Assembly (NCBI GenBank): GCA_025934385.1 | Contig: JAICYE010000215.1 | Span: 1 to 5,088 of the forward strand | Direction: 5' to 3' | Source of the DNA: Acidimicrobiia bacterium | Lineage (GTDB): Bacteria; Actinomycetota; Acidimicrobiia; IMCC26256; BP-133 | Length of the DNA stretch: 5,088 bases | Shown here: positions 1 through 5,088 of the stretch, piece by piece | Layout: the number at the start of each line of letters is the position of its first letter | Position numbering within the stretch: position 1 is the first letter of the stretch | Translations under genes and position numbers: made by a program | Notes under the pieces: generated by a model | Told to the model about the DNA's origin: nothing | The model's database searches: none | Seen by the model: the letters and a program-made list of their open reading frames with translations, nothing else

Positions 1-1829
1 AGACGGATCTGGTAGTCCCGCAGCCAGGTGTCGAGCTGGAGGACGAACTCGATGTCGGTACGGTGGAAGTCGTCGTCGGTCTGGCCGGCGGCCACCGCCT
101 CGGCCCGGGCCCGGTCGACCAGCGACAGCGCCGGGCCGTCCTCGGTCAGCACCTTCCCCAACCGCTCCCGCAGCGCCGTCTCGTACGTCGGGTCCTGGGT
201 GGCCGGGTAGGGCACCTTCTTGCGCTCGGCGATCGACTCGGGCAGGAAGTCCCGGGCCGCCGCCCGCAGCAGGCTCTTCTCCCGGCCGTCGAACGTCTTC
301 ATCGCCCAGGGCGTGTTGAAGACGTACTGGACGAGCCGGTGGTCGCAGAACGGCACCCGCACCTCGAGGCCGCTGGCCATGCTGGTGCGGTCCTTCCGGT
401 CGAGGAGCCAGTTCACGAACCGGGTCAGGTGGTAGTAGGAGACCTCCCGCATGCGGCGCTCGTGGGCGTCGACCGAACCGTCGGGCAGGTGGGGCACCTC
501 GGCCCGGGCGTCGCGGAAGCAGGCCCGCCGGTACTCCTCGAGGTCCAGCCGCTGCCGCAGCCCGGCGTCGAGCAGCGTGGGCTCGGCCATGCGCATCTTC
601 GTCCCCGCCATCCAGGGGAAGACGTCGGCGTTGACCGACTCCGGGTCGTGGAACCAGGCGTAGCCGCCGAACACCTCGTCGGCCGACTCACCCGACAGCG
701 CCACGGTCGTCTGGGCCCGGATGGCCCGGAACAGCAGCAGCAGCGAGGTGAACCCGTCGCCCCAGTTCACCGGGAAGTCGAAGGACGTCACCACCTCGCC
801 GAGGTTGGCCGGCTCCATGAGGTCGGCCGTCGACAGGATGATGTCGTGGTGGTCGGCGCCGACGTGGCGGGCCAGGTCGTGGGCGAAGGGCGTGTCGGGC
901 GTGGGCCGGATGACGTCGGCGGTGAAGTTCTCCATGTAGCCGACGAAGTCGACGGCGAAGCTGCGGACGGGCCCCTCCCCCGTCCGCCGGAGGGCGTCGG
1001 CCGCCAGGGCGGTGACCGTCGACGAGTCGAGGCCGCCCGACAGCAGCGTGCACAGCGGCACGTCGGAGATGAGCTGGCGGTCGACGATGTCGAGCAGCAG
1101 CTCCCGGACCGTCCCCACCGTGGTGTCGAGGTCGTCGGTGTGGGGGATGGCCTCCAGCTGCCAGTAGCGGCGCTTGCCGATGCCGTTCCGGCCGACGGTG
1201 ACGACCTGGCCGGGACGGACCTCGTACATGCCGGAGTAGGGCGACATCTCCGGCGTCTTGGTGATGGCCAGCAGCTCCCGGAAGCCGTCGAGCTTGACGA
1301 CGCCCTCGAACTCGGGGTGGGCCAGGATGGCCTTGGGCTCCGACCCGAAGAGCACGCCGTGCGGCGTCGGGGCGTAGTAGAGCGGCTTGATGCCGAGCCG
1401 GTCGCGGACGAGCAGGAGCTCCTCCCGCCGGGTGTCCCAGATGGCGAAGGCGAACATGCCGTTGAGCCGGTCGACGAAGTCGTCGCCCCAGGCCAGGTAG
1501 GCCCGCAGGACGACCTCGGTGTCGCTCTGGGTCGAGAACCGGACTCCGGTGGCGGCCAGCTCGGCCCGCAGCTCGCGGAAGTTGTAGGCCTCGCCGCTGT
1601 AGGTCATGGCGGCGACGGTCCCGCCGCCCTCCCCGGCGGTCATGGGCTGCTTGCCGCCCTCGATGTCGATGACCGCCAGCCGGCGGTGACCGAGGGCGGC
1701 GTGGGGCGAGGTCCACAGCCCCGAGGCGTCCGGGCCCCGGCAGGCCATCGTCCGGACCATCGCCTCCAGGGTCTCCCGCTCCCCCGCCAGGTCACGCTCG
1801 AAATCAACCCAGCCTGTGATCCCGCACAC
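1..1829 (-). CDS. asnB: Asparagine synthetase, glutamine-hydrolysing (class II), C-terminus cut by window edge
   Basis: Makes asparagine from aspartate, ATP and glutamine-derived ammonia in the cytosol. The frame is open from a GTG at 1829 to the left edge: 609 codons, ending ...WLRDYQIR. Actinobacterial AsnB proteins are about 610-650 residues, so little is missing. The GTG is chosen because the next codon is Cys (VCGITGW), which gives the N-terminal Cys nucleophile after Met removal, and because AAGGAG lies six bases upstream. The N-terminal Ntn-amidotransferase domain (about 2-200) shows RGPD (31-34), GHRRLAVID (47-55), SGEAYNFRELR (78-88), SDTE (102-105) and LGIKPLYY (145-152). The synthetase domain shows the ATP-pyrophosphatase loop SGGLDSS (264-270), SGESADEVFGGY (379-390), LEVRVPF (488-494) and REKSLLR, whose Lys518 matches the catalytic Lys of E. 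coli AsnB. Position 78 is Ser where E. coli AsnB has the oxyanion-hole Asn. It is divergent from the three rightward genes and probably unrelated to them. A specialised amidotransferase in secondary metabolism is possible, but no such cluster is visible. Confidence 0.96.
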   Translation of the reverse strand, partial: MCGITGWVDFERDLAGERETLEAMVRTMACRGPDASGLWTSPHAALGHRRLAVIDIEGGKQPMTAGEGGGTVAAMTYSGEAYNFRELRAELAATGVRFSTQSDTEVVLRAYLAWGDDFVDRLNGMFAFAIWDTRREELLLVRDRLGIKPLYYAPTPHGVLFGSEPKAILAHPEFEGVVKLDGFRELLAITKTPEMSPYSGMYEVRPGQVVTVGRNGIGKRRYWQLEAIPHTDDLDTTVGTVRELLLDIVDRQLISDVPLCTLLSGGLDSSTVTALAADALRRTGEGPVRSFAVDFVGYMENFTADVIRPTPDTPFAHDLARHVGADHHDIILSTADLMEPANLGEVVTSFDFPVNWGDGFTSLLLLFRAIRAQTTVALSGESADEVFGGYAWFHDPESVNADVFPWMAGTKMRMAEPTLLDAGLRQRLDLEEYRRACFRDARAEVPHLPDGSVDAHERRMREVSYYHLTRFVNWLLDRKDRTSMASGLEVRVPFCDHRLVQYVFNTPWAMKTFDGREKSLLRAAARDFLPESIAERKKVPYPATQDPTYETALRERLGKVLTEDGPALSLVDRARAEAVAAGQTDDDFHRTDIEFVLQLDTWLRDYQIR

Positions 1830-1835
1830 GGATCG

Positions 1836-1841
1836 CTCCTT
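1836..1841 (-). promoter_or_regulatory. Ribosome binding site of asnB
   Basis: On the minus strand AAGGAG (1841 down to 1836) is followed by six bases and then GTG at 1829. This is a near-ideal Shine-Dalgarno sequence and spacing. It decides the start in favour of the GTG next to the Cys codon. The ATG at 1845-1843 overlaps this site closely and is out of frame. Confidence 0.8.
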
Positions 1842-1848
1842 CCATCGG

Positions 1849-1876
1849 TAGACCACCCATTCCAGCCGTATAGAGT
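1849..1876 (+). promoter_or_regulatory. Probable leaderless promoter for the rightward operon
   Basis: TAGAGT (1871-1876) fits the TANNNT -10 consensus and lies six bases before the ATG at 1883, the distance expected when transcription starts at the A of the start codon. TAGACC (1849-1854) matches TTGACA at four of six positions, with a 16-base spacer. No purine-rich Shine-Dalgarno sequence occurs in the 20 bases before this ATG, which also fits a leaderless transcript. Leaderless genes with this arrangement are common in actinobacteria. An alternative -10 reading is TATAGA (1869-1874), in the same place. I could not find an equally good promoter for asnB on the other strand of this 53-base gap. 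No transcription data support the call. Confidence 0.5.
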
Positions 1877-1882
1877 CGCTTC

Positions 1883-2662
1883 ATGCAACCCACTCAGGCG
1901 ATGGACGAGGTCCTCACCGGGCTGGTCGAGCAGGACGAGGAGCTCGACGGGCTGGTGGCCGGGCTCGACGAGAGCGGATGGGCGACGCCGTCCCGCTGCC
2001 CCGGCTGGTCGATCGCCGACGTCGTCCTCCACCTGGCCCAGACCGACGAGATGGCCGTGGCCAGCGCCGAGGGCAGGTTCGACGCCAGCACGGCCGCCTT
2101 CGGCGTGGCGGCGTCGGACGTCGCGGCCGGCGCCACCGTCGACGACCTGGCCGGGCGAGCGGTGGCCGTCCAGCGGGGCCCGGGCTCCGAGGTCCACCCC
2201 CGCTGGCGGGCGGCCGGCGCCGCCCAGGCCAAGGCGCTGGCCGCCTGCGGGCCCGGCCGCCGGCTGCCCTGGGTGGCCGGCGAGCTGTCGGCGCTCACCC
2301 TGGCCACCACCCGGCTGGCCGAGGGCTGGATCCACACCGGCGACGTCGCCGCCGCCCTCGGCCGGGAGCCGGCCGCCACCGCCCGGCTGCGGCCGATCGC
2401 CCGGCTGGCCTGGCGCACGCTGCCGTACGCCTTCTCCCGGGCCGGCCGGACCCTGTCGGGTCCCGTGGCCCTGGCCCTCACCGGTCCCGACGGGATCGTC
2501 TGGGAGCTCACGCCGGACGGGCCGGCGTCCACCACCGTGACGGGGCCGGCGCTCGACTTCTGCCTCGTCGCCGCCCGCCGCATCCCGCCGTCGGCCACCG
2601 CGCTGGAGACCACCGGCCCCGACGGCGCCGCCGTTTTGGAACTCGTCCGCACGTTCGCCTGA
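1883..2662 (+). CDS. DinB/maleylpyruvate isomerase-like metal-binding protein (TIGR03084-like)
   Basis: A 259-residue soluble protein of the DinB / mycothiol-dependent maleylpyruvate isomerase superfamily, four-helix-bundle proteins that bind a divalent metal. Three likely ligands are visible: His50 in VVLHLAQTDE, and Glu147 and His151 in AEGWIHTGD. They match the spacing and order of the zinc ligands of the Corynebacterium mycothiol-dependent maleylpyruvate isomerase (His, then Glu-x3-His). The N-terminal pattern GWATPSRCPGWSIADVVLHL (32-51) is typical of the superfamily. The C-terminal part (about 190-259) resembles the extra domain of the TIGR03084 group. The ATG at 1883 is preferred because the probable -10 element lies six bases before it; an in-frame ATG at 1901 is the alternative. 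The stop is 10 bases before the CoA-transferase start, so the two are probably co-transcribed. The actual reaction is unknown: these proteins may be thiol-dependent isomerases, transferases or detoxification enzymes. Family assignment is firm; function is inference. Confidence 0.88.
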   Translation: MQPTQAMDEVLTGLVEQDEELDGLVAGLDESGWATPSRCPGWSIADVVLHLAQTDEMAVASAEGRFDASTAAFGVAASDVAAGATVDDLAGRAVAVQRGPGSEVHPRWRAAGAAQAKALAACGPGRRLPWVAGELSALTLATTRLAEGWIHTGDVAAALGREPAATARLRPIARLAWRTLPYAFSRAGRTLSGPVALALTGPDGIVWELTPDGPASTTVTGPALDFCLVAARRIPPSATALETTGPDGAAVLELVRTFA

Positions 2663-2672
2663 ACTGGTGGCC

Positions 2673-3896
2673 ATGACTTCGACGGGACTCATGGACGGAA
2701 TCAAGGTCGTGGAGCTCGGGCTCTTCGCGCTCGTCCCGTCGGCGGCGGCGGTGCTGGCGGAGTGGGGCGCGGACGTGATCAAGATCGAGCACCCGGTCCA
2801 CGGCGATCCCGTCCGGGGCCTGGCGGCCTGGGGGATCAAGCCGGGGACGGGCGGGTTCTCCTACATGTGGGAGGTCTGCAACCGGGGCAAGCGGTCGATC
2901 GGCGTCGACGTCGCCCACCCGGACGGGCGGGAGATCGTGCTGGCGCTGGCCGAGCGGGCCGACGTGTTCCTCACCAGCTTCCTTCCGTCGGCCCGCCGGG
3001 AGCTCGGCGTCGACGTCGACGACATCACCGCCCGCAACCCGACGATCATCTACGGCCGGGGCAGCGGCCAGGGGCCGAAGGGCGACGAGGCCGACACCGG
3101 CGGGTTCGACGGCGCCGCCTTCTGGTACCGCTGCGGGATCGGCTCGGCGGCCATGCCGGCCGGCGGCGACGAGCCGATCGCCCTGCCGGGCCCGGGGTTC
3201 GGCGACGTGCAGACCGGCATGCACCTCGCCGGCGGCATCGCCGCCGCCCTCTGGCGCCGGGAGCGGACGGGCCAGGGCGCGGTGGTCGACGCCTCGCTGC
3301 TCGGCGCCGGGCTGTGGGCCATGCAGGGCAGCGTCGCCGGCACGGCGGTGGCGCAGCTGCCGGAACTGCCGAAGCGCCCAAGAACCGAGGTCAGCAACCC
3401 GCTGGTGATCGCCTACCCCACCGCCGACGGCCGGTTCGTGGCGCTGATGATGCTGGGCAGCGACCGGTACTGGCCGGGGCTGTGCGCCGCCATCGGCCGG
3501 CCCGACCTCCTCGAGGATCCCCGCTTCGCCACGGCGCGGGACCGGGCGGCCCACTCCGCCGAGTGCGTCGCCGAGCTCGACACGATGTTCTCGGCCGAGC
3601 CGCTGGCCCACTGGCGAGCGGTGCTGGCCGGCCAGGAGGGGCCGTGGGCGGTGGTGGCCCACGCCGCCGAGGCGATCGACGACGAACAGGCCCGGGTCAA
3701 CGGCTACGTGCAGGAGGTCGACTACGGGGACGGGCGGAGCCTGCCGATGGTGGCGGCGCCGGTCCAGTTCGACGAGGCCGCCCCGGCGCTGCGGCCGGCG
3801 CCCGAACACGGCGCCCACACCGAGGAGGTCCTGCTGGAGTTGGGGATCGACTGGGACGAGATCGTCCGGCTCAAGGCCGGCGGAGCGGTGCTGTGA
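2673..3896 (+). CDS. Class III CoA-transferase (CaiB/BaiF family)
   Basis: A 407-residue cytosolic enzyme that moves CoA between an acyl-CoA donor and a carboxylic acid, as formyl-CoA:oxalate, carnitine and bile-acid CoA-transferases do. Family signatures in order are GIKVVELG (9-16), the Rossmann-like segment LAEWGADVIKIEHP (28-41), NRGKRS (70-75), GDVQTGMHLAGGIAAAL with the predicted catalytic Asp178 that forms the acyl-anhydride, and a C-terminal ELGIDWDEI segment. Length is normal for the family (about 380-430). The start is uncertain: GTG 2667, ATG 2673 and ATG 2691 are in frame, none has a strong ribosome binding site, and GGTGG (2666-2670) is too close to 2673. I chose 2673 because it is an ATG just after the upstream stop, which suits translational coupling; the 2691 start would also keep the whole domain. 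The substrate cannot be deduced. Its place directly before a thiolase-like gene suggests activation of an acid that is then degraded as its CoA ester. Confidence 0.93.
   Translation: MTSTGLMDGIKVVELGLFALVPSAAAVLAEWGADVIKIEHPVHGDPVRGLAAWGIKPGTGGFSYMWEVCNRGKRSIGVDVAHPDGREIVLALAERADVFLTSFLPSARRELGVDVDDITARNPTIIYGRGSGQGPKGDEADTGGFDGAAFWYRCGIGSAAMPAGGDEPIALPGPGFGDVQTGMHLAGGIAAALWRRERTGQGAVVDASLLGAGLWAMQGSVAGTAVAQLPELPKRPRTEVSNPLVIAYPTADGRFVALMMLGSDRYWPGLCAAIGRPDLLEDPRFATARDRAAHSAECVAELDTMFSAEPLAHWRAVLAGQEGPWAVVAHAAEAIDDEQARVNGYVQEVDYGDGRSLPMVAAPVQFDEAAPALRPAPEHGAHTEEVLLELGIDWDEIVRLKAGGAVL
3882..3885 (+). promoter_or_regulatory. Ribosome binding site of the thiolase-like gene
   Basis: GGAG lies inside the last codons of the CoA-transferase gene, seven bases before the GTG at 3893. 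It supports that GTG as the start of the next gene and a coupled, overlapping arrangement. Confidence 0.6.
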
Positions 3897-5088
3897 ACGC
3901 CGCGGCCGGCGCCGCCGGCCACCGCGACCGTTGCGCCATCAGCGGGATCGGGGCGACGGCGTTCTCGTCCAACTCCGGACGCAGCACGCTGTCGCTGGCC
4001 GTCGAGGCGTCGCTGGCGGCCATCGCCGACGCCGGGCTGCGCCCGTCCGACGTCGACGGCGTCGTCCGCTGCGACATGGACGCCGTGGCCCACAACGACC
4101 TCGCCCAGGCGCTGGGCCTGGCCGAGCTGACGTACTGGGGGTCGTCCGGCCCGGGCGGCGCCGCCCCCGGCGGCATGATCGGGCAGGCGGTGGGAGCGGT
4201 CCAGAGCGGGCAGGCCACCAGCGTGCTGGCCTTCCGGTCGCTCAACGGCCGCTCGGGCGCCCGCTTCGGCCGCAGCGGTGCAGTTGGCGGCGGCGGTGGC
4301 TCCGGCTCCGGCTCCGGACGGCGACCGCGCCCCGTCGGGGGCCGCGGCACGTACGACGAGTTCTTCTTTCCCTACGGGATCGTGGCCCCCGGCCACCTGT
4401 TCAGCCTTCTCGCCCGGCGCCACATGATCGAGTTCGGCACCACCGAGGAGCAGCTCGGCCACATCGCCCTCGCCTGCCGGGCCCGGGCCAACGCCAATCC
4501 CGCCGCCCAGATGGCCGACCGGCCGCTCTCGATGGAGGACTACCTCTCGGCCCGGGTCATCTCCAGCCCGCTGCGGCTGTTCGACTACTGCCTCGAGACC
4601 GACGGCGCCTGCGCCGTGATCGTGACCAGTGCGGAACGGGCGGCCGCCGGCCCGGAGCCGCCGGCGCTCATCCGGGCGGTGGCCCAGAGCGGCGGCCCCG
4701 AGCCGCAGTTCGGCTTCCTGTTCCCGACGCTGCTGCGGGAGAGCCTCACGACCCAGACCTCGAAGTCGGTGGCCGAGACGCTCTACCGCCGGGCGGGCCT
4801 CGGCCCGGGCGACGTCGACGTCGCCCAGTTCTACGACTGCTTCACCATCACGGTCCTGCTGCAGCTGGAGGACTACGGCTTCTGCCCCAAGGGCGAAGGC
4901 GGCCCGTTCGCCGCCAGCGGCGCCATCGACAAGGGCGGATCGCTGCCGATCAACACCTCGGGCGGGCACCTCTCCGAGGGCTACATCCACGGCCTCAACC
5001 ACATCGTCGAAGGCGTGCGGCAGATCCGGGGGACCTCGACGAGTCAGGTGGCGGGCGCCGAGGTGTGCCTGGTGACATCGGGGCTCCC
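3893..5088 (+). CDS. Thiolase-like lipid-transfer protein (SCP2/Ltp type), C-terminus cut by window edge
   Basis: A thiolase-fold protein of the group annotated in actinobacteria as 'lipid-transfer protein' or acetyl-CoA acetyltransferase, which includes the steroid side-chain aldolase Ltp2. The frame is open for 398 codons from GTG 3893 to the right edge, ending ...AEVCLVTSGL; the family is about 390-410 residues, so only a short tail is missing. Landmarks are CAISGIGATAFSSNSGRS (14-31), YWGSSGPGGAAPGG (81-94, where a classical thiolase has its nucleophilic Cys), GTYDEFFFPYG, FDYCLETDGACAV, QFYDCF with Tyr314, and NTSGGHLSEGYIHGLNH (354-370) with Tyr364. No Cys is present in the 81-97 loop, so ordinary thiolysis through an acyl-Cys is unlikely. 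Tyr314 and Tyr364 are 50 residues apart, as are the catalytic Tyr294 and Tyr344 reported for Ltp2. A Gly/Ser run lies at 132-142. The start overlaps the CoA-transferase stop as GTGA and has GGAG seven bases upstream. Likely role: C-C bond cleavage in acyl-CoA breakdown, perhaps with a DUF35 partner. Confidence 0.92.
   Translation, partial: MNAAAGAAGHRDRCAISGIGATAFSSNSGRSTLSLAVEASLAAIADAGLRPSDVDGVVRCDMDAVAHNDLAQALGLAELTYWGSSGPGGAAPGGMIGQAVGAVQSGQATSVLAFRSLNGRSGARFGRSGAVGGGGGSGSGSGRRPRPVGGRGTYDEFFFPYGIVAPGHLFSLLARRHMIEFGTTEEQLGHIALACRARANANPAAQMADRPLSMEDYLSARVISSPLRLFDYCLETDGACAVIVTSAERAAAGPEPPALIRAVAQSGGPEPQFGFLFPTLLRESLTTQTSKSVAETLYRRAGLGPGDVDVAQFYDCFTITVLLQLEDYGFCPKGEGGPFAASGAIDKGGSLPINTSGGHLSEGYIHGLNHIVEGVRQIRGTSTSQVAGAEVCLVTSGL
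3904..3920 (+). repeat. Short perfect inverted repeat at the 5' end of the thiolase-like gene
   Basis: GGCCGGC (3904-3910), loop GCC (3911-3913), GCCGGCC (3914-3920): seven perfect G/C pairs around a three-base loop, beginning 11 bases after the GTG start codon. It lies within the Ala/Gly-rich N-terminal codons. It could fold in the mRNA near the ribosome, but G/C palindromes of this size arise easily at this base composition, so no function is claimed. Confidence 0.4.
4286..4318 (+). repeat. Gly/Ser-coding simple repeat, including GGCTCC x3
   Basis: Codons 132-142 of the thiolase-like gene encode GGGGGSGSGSG. The 3' half is a perfect tandem of GGCTCC three times (4298-4315), preceded by a run of glycine codons that are mostly GGC. 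The segment lies between the conserved LNGRSGARFGRSG and GTYDEFFFPYG, so it is probably a flexible surface loop. Such a tract could change length by replication slippage in six-base (two-residue) steps without breaking the frame. Confidence 0.7.

Noticed and set aside
688..1716. A 342-codon minus-strand frame inside asnB
   Set aside because: It is on the same strand as asnB but in another frame. Its product is Arg/Pro/Gly-rich noise, while the asnB frame carries every catalytic motif over this stretch without a break.
1830..1882. A promoter for asnB on the minus strand (TATACG or TGGAAT as -10, TTGCAT as -35)
   Set aside because: Each candidate matches the consensus poorly or has the wrong spacing. 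asnB must have a promoter, but it cannot be placed from this sequence.
63..2540. An 825-codon open plus-strand frame running antisense to asnB and on into the next gene
   Set aside because: The product is low-complexity, rich in Gly, Arg, Pro, Val and His, with no recognisable domain. It crosses two well-supported genes and the promoter region. Stops are rare in such frames at this GC content, so this is a composition artefact.
1640..2839. A 399-codon minus-strand frame that could have extended asnB upstream or formed another gene
   Set aside because: It is out of frame with the asnB motifs, spans the divergent promoter and antisense to the DinB-like gene, and has no domain pattern.
2508..3818. 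A 436-codon minus-strand frame opposite the CoA-transferase
   Set aside because: Repetitive Gly/Val/Arg/His composition and no motifs. The plus strand holds the CaiB/BaiF signatures throughout.
3722..5002. A 426-codon open minus-strand frame opposite the thiolase-like gene and the end of the CoA-transferase gene
   Set aside because: The product is Gly/Ala/Arg-rich without motifs, whereas the opposite strand carries clear family signatures. It is an antisense shadow.
1..5088. CRISPR arrays, insertion sequences, tRNA or rRNA genes, riboswitches, terminators
   Set aside because: No repeat-spacer pattern, transposase motif, terminal inverted repeats, tRNA-like cloverleaf or hairpin followed by a T-run was seen. 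Both window edges fall inside genes, so terminators would lie outside.

Overview
The window is very GC-rich and gene-dense, with strong G/C at third codon positions. One gene belongs to a family typical of mycothiol-producing actinobacteria. It therefore looks like chromosomal DNA of a high-GC member of the Actinomycetota. An acidimicrobial or mycobacteria-like lineage is possible, but the sequence shown does not allow a finer placement. There is no sign of mobile elements, phage genes, CRISPR arrays, tRNA or rRNA.

Layout: the left third (1-1829, minus strand) is a nearly complete glutamine-hydrolysing asparagine synthetase, asnB, which runs off the left edge within a few residues of its expected end. 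A 53-base divergent intergenic region (1830-1882) holds the asnB ribosome binding site and a probable leaderless promoter for the rightward genes. The rest is a tight plus-strand cluster of three genes. The first is a 259-residue DinB/maleylpyruvate-isomerase-type metal-binding protein (TIGR03084-like, 1883-2662). The second is a class III (CaiB/BaiF) CoA-transferase (2673-3896). The third is a thiolase-fold 'lipid-transfer protein' of the SCP2/Ltp type (3893-5088), cut by the right edge about ten residues before its expected end. The gap between the first two is 10 bases, and the second pair overlaps by four bases (GTGA), so the three are very probably one operon.

Taken together the rightward operon looks catabolic. 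The CoA-transferase would activate a carboxylic acid to its CoA thioester. The thiolase-like protein would cleave, or help to cleave, a carbon-carbon bond in an acyl-CoA; it lacks a Cys at the usual nucleophile position but has a Tyr pair with the spacing known from the steroid side-chain aldolase Ltp2. The DinB-like protein may be a metal- and thiol-dependent isomerase, transferase or detoxification enzyme. The substrate cannot be read from the sequence. asnB is a separate biosynthetic gene that happens to diverge from this operon.

Nothing here amounts to a clearly new system. The points worth checking are the repurposed active site of the thiolase-like protein, its probable missing DUF35 partner just outside the window, its Gly/Ser loop, the leaderless promoter, and the Ser at the oxyanion-hole position of AsnB.
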